Assembly: GCA_937876465.1 (NCBI GenBank)
Contig: CALEHV010000022.1
Coordinates: 1 to 15,220 of the forward strand
DNA from: an uncultured Bacillota bacterium
GTDB taxonomy: Bacteria > Bacillota_I > Bacilli_A > RFN20 > CAG-826
Direction: 5' to 3'
Length of the DNA: 15,220 bases
A program made the translations under genes and the position numbers. Below are positions 1-8,436 of the stretch, one piece after another (within the stretch, counting starts at the first letter, position 1; each line of letters starts with the position of its first letter). The notes below the pieces were generated by a model. That model was not told where the DNA came from. It saw only the letters and a list, made by a program, of their open reading frames with translations, and made no database searches.

Positions 1-95
1 TTATGATATAATCCAATCATCTAAATTAATGTCTAGATAATTGGGTACCTATCATTATGCCTAGTTTTTTTGTCGATTAATTTATCGTTTAATCA
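1..95. other. AT-rich intergenic tail, no gene seen
   Basis: This stretch beyond the serS terminator holds no recognisable gene or RNA. A TATAAT hexamer at 7-12 on the plus strand has no paired -35 inside the window. Short dyads such as CGAT/ATCG around 74-87 are too weak to call. Confidence 0.4.
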
Positions 96-129
96 AATAA
101 AAAAGGATTCCATTATCTAAAGGAATCCT
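96..129 (-). terminator. Intrinsic terminator after serS
   Basis: On the minus strand an 8-bp perfect stem (AGGATTCC with GGAATCCT, plus-strand arms 104-111 and 122-129) closes a 10-base loop. It is followed by TTTTTTATTT. It lies about 30 bases past the serS stop and should end the yaaA-to-serS transcript. A smaller hairpin (CCAC/GTGG arms, 137-150) lies between the serS stop and this terminator. Confidence 0.85.
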
Positions 130-157
130 ATGCACCCCACGTTAATGTGGAGATTTA

Positions 158-1441
158 TTATTTTTTAATTGGCTTAATATATTCAAGTCCGCCCATATAT
201 GGACGTAATACTTCAGGAATCTTAATTGATCCATCTTCTTGTTGCATTTGTTCAACTAAAGCTGGATAAATACGAGAAGTTGCTAAACCTGAACCGTTGA
301 GTGTTCTTGCAAATTTAACTTTGCCAGTTGCTTTATCTCTATATCTAATCATTCCGCGTCTTGCTTGATAATCGTGTGCTGTTGATACAGAAGAGACTTC
401 TTTATAAATTCCCATACTTGGGATATAAACTTCAATATCATATGTTCTAGCCATAGAAGCAGAGATATCTTCTGCAGCTAATTTACTTAATCTAAATGTT
501 AATCCAAGTTTTTCAACTAAAGAACATGCTTTCTTTACAAGTTCTTCGAATGCTGGCATATCGCCTTCTTCGGTTGTATATTGGAACATCTCAACTTTGT
601 TAAATTGGTAACCACGAATCATACCTCTTTCTTCGGTACGATATGCTCCTGCTTCTTTACGATAGCATGGAGTATAAGCGAAATATTTCTTTGGTAAATC
701 GTCTTCATTCAATATTTCGTTTCTATGGTAGTTAACAAGAGCGGTTTCCGCAGTTGGTAATATAAACTTCTTTGGTTCAATGTTTTCAAGGCCAAATACG
801 TCATCTATGAATTTAGGGAATTGTCCAGCGACGAATCCTGATTCATAGTTAAGAATATGTGGTGGAAGCATGAATTGGTAACCATCTTTTAAATGTTCAC
901 TAATAAAGAAATTTAATAATGCCCATTCAAGTTGAGCTCCAAGTCCTGTATAAACCCATGTTCCGTGGCCGGACATCTTTGCAGCTCTTTCATAATCAAT
1001 AAGTCCTAAAGATTCGCATAATGCGACATGATCTTTTGGTTTAAATTTGAATTCTTGTGGTTTTCCAAATTCCTTAATTACTTTATTGTTTTCTTTTCCG
1101 CCCGAGAGAAGATCATCATCTGGGATATTTGGAAGTGGTAATAAGAAATTCTTAATATCTTCTTCGACTTTTGCTAATTCTTCTTCATCTTTAGCAACGC
1201 CAGCCATGATTTCTTTTACTTTAGCGAATATAGCGTTAACATCTCCGCCTTCTTTTTTAACTTGAGGAACGGATGCGCTTAATTTGTTTCTTTCTGCTTT
1301 AGCGTTTTCAACACTAAGTAATAATGCTTTTCTTTTATCTACTAATTGAAGGAAAGGCTTAAAATCTACAATACATCCTTTTTTAGCAAGCTTGCTTGCA
1401 ATTAAATCGGGGTTTTCAAATATTAATTTTTGATCAATCAT
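158..1441 (-). CDS. serS: Seryl-tRNA synthetase
   Basis: This class II aminoacyl-tRNA synthetase activates serine and charges tRNA-Ser (and tRNA-Sec where present) in the cytoplasm. At 427 residues it has the usual bacterial length. Residues about 30-100 form the charged, heptad-rich helical arm that binds the long variable arm of tRNA-Ser. Motif 1 lies near 168-195. The serine-pocket TAE is at 230-232, the motif 2 arginine is in YRKEAG (260-265), and motif 3 is GLATSR (385-390) followed by a typical IPEVLRPYMGG end. The stretch around 326-362 (SASMARTYDIE, then SSVSTAHDYQARR) differs from the B. subtilis-type SSCSN-EDFQARR sequence. It resembles a second SerRS variant that I recall from some anaerobic Firmicutes. 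The start overlaps the stop of the upstream gene (ATGA) and has a strong AGGAGAG site, so the two are translationally coupled. It is the last gene of the unit before the terminator at 96-129. Confidence 0.97.
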   Translation of the reverse strand: MIDQKLIFENPDLIASKLAKKGCIVDFKPFLQLVDKRKALLLSVENAKAERNKLSASVPQVKKEGGDVNAIFAKVKEIMAGVAKDEEELAKVEEDIKNFLLPLPNIPDDDLLSGGKENNKVIKEFGKPQEFKFKPKDHVALCESLGLIDYERAAKMSGHGTWVYTGLGAQLEWALLNFFISEHLKDGYQFMLPPHILNYESGFVAGQFPKFIDDVFGLENIEPKKFILPTAETALVNYHRNEILNEDDLPKKYFAYTPCYRKEAGAYRTEERGMIRGYQFNKVEMFQYTTEEGDMPAFEELVKKACSLVEKLGLTFRLSKLAAEDISASMARTYDIEVYIPSMGIYKEVSSVSTAHDYQARRGMIRYRDKATGKVKFARTLNGSGLATSRIYPALVEQMQQEDGSIKIPEVLRPYMGGLEYIKPIKK

Positions 1442-2433
1442 TTTGCTCTCCTATCTAATACTTTTTCATATACATGTATTAATTGCTCTCCTAATTTTAT
1501 TAGGGAGTTATTTTTGGCATACTCATAAGCTTTATCAATTGGCGGTTTTATTTCGTTTGATAAGACTTTATTTATGATGTCACTTACCTCATCAGCATTA
1601 TTTCCTTTGAATGCATGAAGATTGTTTAATAATTCTTCATTAAGTCCTGTAGGAGATAAAGCTACGATTGGAGTTTTACTTGCTGCAACATCAAGTAATG
1701 TGATTGGTGCGTGTTTATCGTTATCAAAGGCGAGGTAACACGATGCTTTTTTCATCATCGAGCAATAAATTTCGCTATTTGTTAACGGATATAGTTTGAG
1801 ATTTGAAGGGATTTTGTGTCCTAATCTAGTTAATTTAACAAGACTTTCGATTCCAAAATAGAAGAATTTATATTTAGGGCAACGCTCTGCAATTTCATAT
1901 AAAAGTTTACGTTTTTCACGGTCATCATATGTTCCAATTGAAACTATATATTTTTGATCTTTTTCTAAACGATAATATTTATAGAAAATTTCATCTTCTA
2001 ACGGACCAACAAATTCAAATCTTGATAAATTGACTCCAGCAGATACAACCTTAATGTCGGTTTTAATACCGTTATCAATTAAGACCTTTTTACTTGCTTC
2101 GTCTGAAACCAAAACTACATCAACTTTGTTTAATACTCTTAATGCTTTATTAGAAAGTGAATAACCGTCTTTTTTCTCTGTTAAGATTTTAGCTTGGTCA
2201 TCGCTTTCACAACTAAGAGCAGAGAACGCGACTGGTATGCCAGCTTCTTTTGCGTCATTAATTTTTAATTCGTCATCTAAAGATATGAAATGAATCAAGT
2301 CATACGAATCAATGATGTGCTTAGCATAAGCAATGTTATTAAGGGAGAGTGCGCCCTTAATGTTTTTGACTAGACGCACTCCCTCGAAACTTTCGCTTTT
2401 GCTATTTTCATTAAAATAGACGCAAATTTTCAT
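1438..2433 (-). CDS. Divergent GT-B (GT4-like) glycosyltransferase
   Basis: The 331-residue protein has the two-lobed layout of GT-B glycosyltransferases, which transfer a sugar from a nucleotide-sugar donor. The N-terminal lobe includes YDLIHFISLDD (44-54) and VDVVLVSDEASKKVL (104-118), then the linker GVNLSRF (133-139). The C-terminal lobe opens with YIVSIGTYDDREKRKLLYE (162-180) and ends with the donor-side helix around 234-262. The overall pattern is closest to small GT4 enzymes of Bacilli such as diacylglycerol glucosyltransferases, so a glycolipid role is possible but inferred. The usual E-x7-E pair of GT4 reads Lys240 and Asp248, so activity may be altered or lost. The start lies 5 bases after the gyrA stop with only a weak AAGAA site, and the stop overlaps serS by 4 bases. 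It is therefore cotranscribed with both. No signal peptide or membrane helix is visible. Confidence 0.7.
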   Translation of the reverse strand: MKICVYFNENSKSESFEGVRLVKNIKGALSLNNIAYAKHIIDSYDLIHFISLDDELKINDAKEAGIPVAFSALSCESDDQAKILTEKKDGYSLSNKALRVLNKVDVVLVSDEASKKVLIDNGIKTDIKVVSAGVNLSRFEFVGPLEDEIFYKYYRLEKDQKYIVSIGTYDDREKRKLLYEIAERCPKYKFFYFGIESLVKLTRLGHKIPSNLKLYPLTNSEIYCSMMKKASCYLAFDNDKHAPITLLDVAASKTPIVALSPTGLNEELLNNLHAFKGNNADEVSDIINKVLSNEIKPPIDKAYEYAKNNSLIKLGEQLIHVYEKVLDRRAK

Positions 2434-2438
2434 GTATT

Positions 2439-5006
2439 TTATTCTTCTTTTGTTTCTTCAACTGGAGCTTCTTCAGCAACTTGTTCAGCTGCCTCGTCTT
2501 CGCCAACTATGTCCTCTTGAGGAATAATTGTGAATGAAGAAACTCTTTGTTTTTCATCATCAAGTCTGATGACACGAACACCTTGAGTGTTACGTCCAAC
2601 AATCTTGATTTGGTTTAAAGGCATACGAATGACTGTGCCACCATTGGTGATCATCATTAAGTCTTCGTCTCCTTTGACTGCTCTCATTGCAACGATTCTA
2701 CCATTCTTATTTGTGACGTTAAGTGTAATAACACCTTTTGTGCCACGGTGTGATTCACGATAATCGCTTAATGGTGACATCTTTCCGTAACCATTTAAGG
2801 TAATGACGAGAATGTTTTCACCTTCAAGTGATGTTGTTAAACCAATGAGTTGAGCACCAAAGTCGAGATCCATACCTTTAACACCAGAAGCTGTACGGCC
2901 GATTGGACGGACATCTTCTTCATGGAACTTAACCATCTTGCCTTTGCTTGATGCAAGACCGATAAGTGCATTACCGTCTGTTCTCTTAACATCTAAGAGT
3001 GCATCTGTCTCACGTAAGATAATTGCAATCTTACCATTTCTACGAATGGATTCGAATTCGCTGAGTTTTGTACGTTTGACAACGCCTTCTTTTGTTGCAA
3101 AGAAGAGATAGTGTTCTGGGTTATAATCATCAAGTGGGAGGATTGAGACAATCTTTTCGCCTTTTTCAAGGTTGAGAAGGTTTTGAATTGGTAATCCTTT
3201 ACTTGTTCTTGATTCTTCTGGAACCATGTAACCACGTAAGCGGTAAACACGTCCTAAATTAGAGAAGAATAAGATGTCGGTGTGAGTTTCTGTGTGAACC
3301 ATGATGTTGACTGAGTCTTCACCATTTGTTGACATACCACGAACTCCACGGCCACCACGATGTTGTGTACGGAATGTTTCGGTTGTCATTCTCTTAACAT
3401 AGTTATTTGTTGTGAGAACGATAACGATATCCTTTTGAGGAATTAAGTCTTCGTCTTCGATTGTAGCTGCATCATCGCTGATTTCAGTCATACGTTCATC
3501 GGAGTATTTTTCCTTAATTTCTGTTAATTCTTTAACAACAACTTCTGTAACCGTTTCTCTTGATGAGAGAATATGGTTGTAGTTAGCAATATTTGCTTCA
3601 AGTTCAGCTTTTTCAGCTTTTAATTTGCCTTCTTCAAGACCTGTAAGTCTACGAAGTGTCATGGCTAAGATAGCAGCTGTTTGTGGTTCATCAAACCCAT
3701 ACTTTTCTGCTAAGCTTGCAGCAGCTTGTTCTGGAGAATCTGAATGACGAATGGTATGAACAATGTCATCAATGTTCTCTGTTGCTTTAAGTAAGCCGTT
3801 AACAATGTGTAAACGAGCTTCATCTTGAGCTAATAAGAATTTTGTTCTTCTTTCAACAACTTCAACTTGGAAGTCTAAGTATTTAAGAAGAATTTCGTTG
3901 ATTGGAAGAATCTTTGGTGCGCCATCAACAAGTGAGAGCATAATGATACCCATACTTGTTTGAAGTTGTGTCAACTTATAAAGTTGATTCAAGATAACTT
4001 CTGGGATGCAATCGTGACGGACATCAATAACAACGCGAACTTGTCCTTTACTTGATTCATCACGAATATCTGTAATTCCTTCAACTACTTTATCTCTAAC
4101 CAAGTGAGCAATGCTTTCAACTAATGTAGCCTTATTAACTTGATATGGGATTTCGGTAATAATAATTTGTTTTTTACCTGAGTGTTCATTTTCTTTTACG
4201 AAAGCGCGTGAACGAATAATGATTGAACCAGTACCTGTTTCGTATGCTTCTTTAATACCAGATCTGCCAAGAATCATTGCTCCTGTTGAGAAGTCTGGTC
4301 CGTAAAGGTAATTTTGCATAAGTTCAACTGGTGTTAATGCTGGGTTTTTAGCTAATGCTATAACTGCATCAATTGTTTCACCAAGGTTATGTGTTGGAAT
4401 GTATGTTGCCATACCAACAGCAATACCGTTTGAACCGTTAACTAATAAGTTAGGGAAACGTGATGGAAGAACTGATGGTTCTTGTTCAGTACCATCATAG
4501 TTGTCGACAAAGTCGACAGTATCACATTTGATGTCTCTAACCATTTCCATTGCAAGCTTAGTCATTCTTGCTTCGGTATAACGCATAGCAGCAGCTTCAT
4601 CGCCGTCAACAGAACCGAAGTTACCGTGTCCATCGACGAGTGTATATCTCATAGCGAATGGTTGTGCTAAACGAACTAATGTGGAATAAATTGCTTGGTC
4701 GCCGTGTGGGTGGAATTTACCCATGACATCACCAACAATACGAGCACATTTCTTGTGTGGAGATCCTGGGAAGATTCCTGTTTGGAACATGCTGAAGATA
4801 ACACGTCTATGAACTGGTTTACAGCCATCACGAATATCTGGAATAGCACGTGAAACAATAACTGACATTGCGTAGTCAAGGAAGCTTGCTCTGACTTCTT
4901 TAGCAAGATCTGTATCTGTTAAAGCAGGAACAATACCTTCTTCGATATCTTCAACTGGAGCTTCTTCTTCAACGACTTCTTCGTTTACTTTCTTTTCGTC
5001 TGCCAT
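2439..5006 (-). CDS. gyrA: DNA gyrase subunit A
   Basis: GyrA cuts and rejoins DNA and wraps it, and in the A2B2 complex with GyrB introduces negative supercoils. At 855 residues it is near family length. The catalytic tyrosine is Tyr143 in MRYTEAR. The DNA gate, the coiled coil, and the GyrA box (HRGGRGVRG) at the start of the six-bladed C-terminal wrapping domain are all present. The GyrA box makes this gyrase and not topoisomerase IV. The quinolone region reads HPHGDQAIYSTLV. By alignment on the active-site tyrosine (39 residues downstream, as in E. coli), E. coli Ser83 corresponds to Gln104 and Asp87 to Ser108. Acidic tails extend both ends, and the EEAPVE string occurs in each. The start has a strong AAAGGAG site in an 18-base gap after gyrB. 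Confidence 0.98.
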   Translation of the reverse strand: MADEKKVNEEVVEEEAPVEDIEEGIVPALTDTDLAKEVRASFLDYAMSVIVSRAIPDIRDGCKPVHRRVIFSMFQTGIFPGSPHKKCARIVGDVMGKFHPHGDQAIYSTLVRLAQPFAMRYTLVDGHGNFGSVDGDEAAAMRYTEARMTKLAMEMVRDIKCDTVDFVDNYDGTEQEPSVLPSRFPNLLVNGSNGIAVGMATYIPTHNLGETIDAVIALAKNPALTPVELMQNYLYGPDFSTGAMILGRSGIKEAYETGTGSIIIRSRAFVKENEHSGKKQIIITEIPYQVNKATLVESIAHLVRDKVVEGITDIRDESSKGQVRVVIDVRHDCIPEVILNQLYKLTQLQTSMGIIMLSLVDGAPKILPINEILLKYLDFQVEVVERRTKFLLAQDEARLHIVNGLLKATENIDDIVHTIRHSDSPEQAAASLAEKYGFDEPQTAAILAMTLRRLTGLEEGKLKAEKAELEANIANYNHILSSRETVTEVVVKELTEIKEKYSDERMTEISDDAATIEDEDLIPQKDIVIVLTTNNYVKRMTTETFRTQHRGGRGVRGMSTNGEDSVNIMVHTETHTDILFFSNLGRVYRLRGYMVPEESRTSKGLPIQNLLNLEKGEKIVSILPLDDYNPEHYLFFATKEGVVKRTKLSEFESIRRNGKIAIILRETDALLDVKRTDGNALIGLASSKGKMVKFHEEDVRPIGRTASGVKGMDLDFGAQLIGLTTSLEGENILVITLNGYGKMSPLSDYRESHRGTKGVITLNVTNKNGRIVAMRAVKGDEDLMMITNGGTVIRMPLNQIKIVGRNTQGVRVIRLDDEKQRVSSFTIIPQEDIVGEDEAAEQVAEEAPVEETKEE

Positions 5007-5024
5007 ATTTCTGATCTCCTTTCA

Positions 5025-7031
5025 TTAGATGTCTAAGTTCTTAACGAACTTGGCGTTTTTGTGGATGAAGTCTTTTCTTGGAAGGACTTCGTCTCCCATT
5101 AAGTCTGTGAATACTTTGTCTGCTTCAATTGCGTCAGACATAGTAACACGGAGCATTTTTCTTTGTTTTGGATCCATGGTTGTTTCCCAGAGTTGTTCTG
5201 CGTCCATTTCACCAAGACCTTTATAACGTTGGAATGGGAATCCAGGTTTAAGTTGTAATTTCTTTTTGATTATTTCGAGTTGGTCATCGTTGTATGCGTA
5301 ATATGCTTTACCGTGATAATCAACCTTGTATAGTGGTGGTTGAGCAATGTAGACATAGCCGCCTTCGATGAGCTCTTTCATATATCTATAGAAGAATGTT
5401 AAGAGGAGAATACGAATGTGTGATCCGTCAACATCAGCATCGGTCATAATAACGATTTTGTGATATCTAATCTTTTCAACATTGAATTCTGGATCAACAC
5501 CAGCTCCAATAGCTGTAATCATGTTACCGATTTCTGCGTTTGCGAATGCTTTATCAATTGTGGCTTTTTCAACGTTAAGAATCTTACCACGTAGTGGAAG
5601 GATGGCTTGTGTATTTCTATCACGGCCGTTCTTTGCCGAACCTCCAGCGGAGTTACCTTCAACGATATAGAGTTCGCAAATTGATGGATCTTTGCTTGAA
5701 CAATCTGCTAATTTGCCAGGAAGTGTGGTAAGTTCGAGTCCAGTATTTCTACGAACTTCTTCTCTTGCTTTTCTAGCAGCTTTACGTGCTTTTGCAGCCA
5801 TCATGATTTTGCTCATCATGATATCTGCAGTTTTTGGATTTTCTAATATAAATCTCTTTAAGTGTTCGCCAACAACTTGAGAGACAATCTTTCTAACTTC
5901 TGAGTTACCTAATTTGGTTTTTGTTTGCCCTTCATATTGTGGGTTTGGGTGTTTAACAGAAACAATGCATGTTAAACCTTCAAGAATATCGGAAGTTTCT
6001 AAGTTATCTTCGCCTTCTTTAATAAATTTGTGTTCAACTGCATAATCTCTAAATACACGACCGACTGCAGCTCTGAAGCCTTCTTCGTGTGTACCACCTT
6101 CGTGAGTATGAATGTTATTGCAGAAAGAGAATACTGTTGGATTGTATGATTCGTTATATTGCATAGCAACTTCACAAGTAATGTGGTTGCCTGTGTTTTC
6201 GTAAACGCCACGACCTTCACAGTAAATAACTTCTTCCATGATTGGGCCCTTATTGGCGTTGATATGTTGAACGTATTCAATAATTCCGCCCTTGTAACAA
6301 TATGTTTCGACTTTTTTTGTTTCGCCACGATCGTCTTCAACAACAATCTCTATACCTTTGTTGAGGTAAGCCATTTGTTTTAAGTGATCGCAAATGATGT
6401 CATAATCGAAAACTGTGGTTTCTTGGAAAATTGTGTCATCTGGTTTAAAGGTAACTGTTGTACCCTTATCTGAACAAGCTCCAACTTTTTCTAAGTGGTT
6501 TTCTGGTTTTCCGCCACGACCGAAGCGCATCTTATAAATGCCGCCGTCTTTGTGGACTTCAACTTCCAACCATTCTGATAAGGCGTTAACAACTGAAGCG
6601 CCAACACCGTGAAGACCGCCAGAGACTTTATAACCGCCTGATTCACCGAATTTACCACCTGCGTGGAGAATGGTGAAGACTGTTTCAACACCTGACAATC
6701 CTGATTTGGCAACTTTATCGACAGGGATACCACGTCCGTTATCGATAACAGTGATTGTGTCGCCTTTGTTAATTCTTACAATAATTTTTGTACAGTAGCC
6801 AGCCAAGGCTTCGTCGATAGAGTTATCAACGATTTCCCATACTAAGTGGTGCAAACCTGCAGATGCAGTTGTACCAATGTACATACCTGGACGTTTGCGA
6901 ACAGCTTCGAGACCTTCGAGAACCTGGATATTCTCGCCGGTGTACTTTTCGTTTGCTTTTTCATTTTCGGCATGGACATCGACTTCGATAGAGCTATCTA
7001 ATTCGTAGTCGTTTTTCTTTTCTTCTTCCAT
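5025..7031 (-). CDS. gyrB: DNA gyrase subunit B
   Basis: This is the ATPase and metal-binding subunit of gyrase. At 668 residues it is slightly longer than the common 630-650 because of an acidic N-terminal extension of about 30 residues. The GHKL ATPase motifs are EIVDNSIDEA (66-75), DNGRGIP and GGLHGVGASVVNALS. The TOPRIM domain carries EGNSAGGSAKNGR and the DADVDGSHIR metal-binding motif. The canonical EGD of the first motif is EGN here: Asn460 sits at E. coli Asp426, the position where D-to-N is a known quinolone-resistance change. The Lys447 position is Arg, as in Bacillus. The ATG overlaps the recF stop by one base (TAATG) and is preceded by a near-perfect AAGGAGG site. Confidence 0.98.
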   Translation of the reverse strand: MEEEKKNDYELDSSIEVDVHAENEKANEKYTGENIQVLEGLEAVRKRPGMYIGTTASAGLHHLVWEIVDNSIDEALAGYCTKIIVRINKGDTITVIDNGRGIPVDKVAKSGLSGVETVFTILHAGGKFGESGGYKVSGGLHGVGASVVNALSEWLEVEVHKDGGIYKMRFGRGGKPENHLEKVGACSDKGTTVTFKPDDTIFQETTVFDYDIICDHLKQMAYLNKGIEIVVEDDRGETKKVETYCYKGGIIEYVQHINANKGPIMEEVIYCEGRGVYENTGNHITCEVAMQYNESYNPTVFSFCNNIHTHEGGTHEEGFRAAVGRVFRDYAVEHKFIKEGEDNLETSDILEGLTCIVSVKHPNPQYEGQTKTKLGNSEVRKIVSQVVGEHLKRFILENPKTADIMMSKIMMAAKARKAARKAREEVRRNTGLELTTLPGKLADCSSKDPSICELYIVEGNSAGGSAKNGRDRNTQAILPLRGKILNVEKATIDKAFANAEIGNMITAIGAGVDPEFNVEKIRYHKIVIMTDADVDGSHIRILLLTFFYRYMKELIEGGYVYIAQPPLYKVDYHGKAYYAYNDDQLEIIKKKLQLKPGFPFQRYKGLGEMDAEQLWETTMDPKQRKMLRVTMSDAIEADKVFTDLMGDEVLPRKDFIHKNAKFVKNLDI

Positions 7032-8107
7032 TAAGCATTCCTCCTTGTAACTTTATGCTCTTTTACCTCATAGATAGAGGCGTTTTTAACATTTGTTGTA
7101 GTGGAAGTTATAAACACTTGTTCGAACTTCCTTAGAAAGGTTATGAGCCTTTCCTGATGTTTCCTATCAAGTTCTGACATCACGTCGTCTAGAACAATGA
7201 TAGGTTTTGCACCTTCTTCCGAAATTAAGAAATATGGTGCTAATTTAAGGGATATAACAGCAATCCTGTTTTCTCCCTGACTTCCACAAGTTGATATATC
7301 TTGTCCATTGAGGATGAGTTTTATATCTTCTCGTTGAATTCCGATTTGTGTGGCGCCTCGTTTGATATCGCTATCTAACGCGCGCTCGTACGCACGTAAA
7401 GCCAATTCTTTGAAATTGTTTCCGTACGTTACGTAAGGCTCATATATAATATATGCCTTATCGTTTTCACCTTTGATCTGATAAATAATCTTCGAAAGGT
7501 ATTTGTTAACAGCAGCAATGAATTCTGTACGCATTTTTACAATGATTTCAGAAACGTCGACAAGTTGTTTTGTTACAACATCAAGTTGAACACGATCCAG
7601 TGAAGGATTTTTGAGAATGCTGTTACGTTCTCTCAGCAACTTTTCATACATCATTAGATTTTCCAAATAAATTGGAGATTGTTTAGACAACGATGTATCG
7701 ATGAATGTTCTTCTAACAGATGGTTGTGAACTGTTGAAGAATAAGGAATCTTTCGGTTGGAACACAATTACGTTAACGACAGATCTTAAATCAGATATTC
7801 GCTTGATTTGATTACCGTTAACTTTAATCTTGTTTCCCGATGGGGTCATAAAGACCTCTATAATCTTGCTCGTGGTTAATTGTTCCACTCGAGCCTCAAT
7901 CGCGCCAAATTGGCATGATTTCATTATTAATTCGGAAGATTCGTTTGTTCGGAACGACCTAGCCAAGCTTAGAAAGTGTATCGCCTCAACAATATTTGTT
8001 TTTCCAGCGCCGTTTTCTCCAACAATGATGTTTAATCCTGGAGAGAAATCGATTTTCTCGTGCTTGTAGCTCCTGAAGTTCCTTAATATAAGATTAGAAA
8101 TTTGCAT
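7031..8107 (-). CDS. recF: DNA replication and repair ATPase RecF
   Basis: RecF is an SMC-like ABC ATPase that works with RecO and RecR to load RecA at gapped DNA and restart forks. The start used gives 358 residues beginning MQISNLILRNF, the canonical RecF opening. An in-frame ATG 36 bases upstream would add 12 residues unlike the family and would overlap yaaA. The Walker A motif GENGAGKT is at 30-37. The ABC signature is in CGSQGENR, and Walker B is PIIVLDDVMSELD. The start lies one base after the yaaA stop without a good ribosome site, so coupling to yaaA is likely. Confidence 0.96.
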   Translation of the reverse strand: MQISNLILRNFRSYKHEKIDFSPGLNIIVGENGAGKTNIVEAIHFLSLARSFRTNESSELIMKSCQFGAIEARVEQLTTSKIIEVFMTPSGNKIKVNGNQIKRISDLRSVVNVIVFQPKDSLFFNSSQPSVRRTFIDTSLSKQSPIYLENLMMYEKLLRERNSILKNPSLDRVQLDVVTKQLVDVSEIIVKMRTEFIAAVNKYLSKIIYQIKGENDKAYIIYEPYVTYGNNFKELALRAYERALDSDIKRGATQIGIQREDIKLILNGQDISTCGSQGENRIAVISLKLAPYFLISEEGAKPIIVLDDVMSELDRKHQERLITFLRKFEQVFITSTTTNVKNASIYEVKEHKVTRRNA

Positions 8108-8108
8108 T

Positions 8109-8327
8109 TTAGATAATCTTGTAAACCTTGCCTGCAGCTTCAATCACATCATTAGAATGTAATTTTCTGCCACGACGATTATCGTTTTCACCATTTACAA
8201 GAATAGTCTCTTGAGCCAAGTATGCTTTTGCTTCTCCACCCGATTGGATGATGTCTGCAAACTTCAAGAATTGGCCTAAGGTAATGTACTCTGAAGTGAT
8301 TTTAATTTCAATAGGTTTTTTATTCAT
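8109..8327 (-). CDS. yaaA: S4-domain RNA-binding protein YaaA
   Basis: This 72-residue protein is the small S4-domain protein encoded between dnaN and recF in most Bacillota. The S4 core is visible as ITLGQFLKFADIIQSGGEAK (12-31), LVNGENDNRRGRKL and a final VIEAAG strand, which form the usual RNA-binding fold. Its molecular role is not settled; ribosome or RNA binding is assumed from the fold. The start chosen is the ATG at 8327, preceded by AAGAAGGAG 16 bases upstream. A longer in-frame ATG at 8366 would lie before that ribosome site and add residues atypical of the family. Confidence 0.92.
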   Translation of the reverse strand: MNKKPIEIKITSEYITLGQFLKFADIIQSGGEAKAYLAQETILVNGENDNRRGRKLHSNDVIEAAGKVYKII

Positions 8328-8343
8328 AAAAAGGCAATTTCCG

Positions 8344-8365
8344 CTCCTTCTTTGATATTCTATCA
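8344..8365 (-). promoter_or_regulatory. Candidate extended -10 promoter and ribosome site for yaaA-recF-gyrBA unit
   Basis: On the minus strand TGATAGAAT (8357-8365) fits an extended -10 element (TGn plus a 5/6 hexamer). It is followed by GAAGGAG (8344-8350). No convincing -35 is present. Its place just after a terminator makes it a reasonable start for the downstream unit. Confidence 0.35.
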
Positions 8366-8370
8366 TATAT

Positions 8371-8399
8371 AAAATAAAAAGGGAATATAATATTCCCTT
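8371..8399 (-). terminator. Intrinsic terminator between dnaN and yaaA
   Basis: A perfect 9-bp stem (AAGGGAATA with TATTCCCTT, 8379-8399) has a 3-base loop and is followed on the minus strand by TTTATTTTATAT. A second 7-bp hairpin (TAATAGG with CCTATTA, about 8418-8439) overlaps the dnaN stop just before it. Together they should end or reduce dnaA-dnaN readthrough into yaaA. Confidence 0.75.
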
Positions 8400-8436
8400 G
8401 TTTTGTAATATGTTTTTAATAGGTATTTTTGGCCTA

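Noticed and set aside
1438..1440. Mycoplasma-type code with TGA as Trp
   Set aside because: TGA ends the glycosyltransferase-like gene exactly at the serS start, and checked tryptophans are TGG.
5999..6346. A 115-codon minus-strand frame inside gyrB
   Set aside because: It is an out-of-frame shadow of conserved gyrB sequence.
8108..8143. Longer RecF from 8143 overlapping yaaA
   Set aside because: The family-typical opening MQISNL starts at 8107 and the extra residues look like shadow coding of yaaA.
8328..8366. Longer YaaA from 8366
   Set aside because: It would start upstream of the GAAGGAG ribosome site and inside the likely -10 region.
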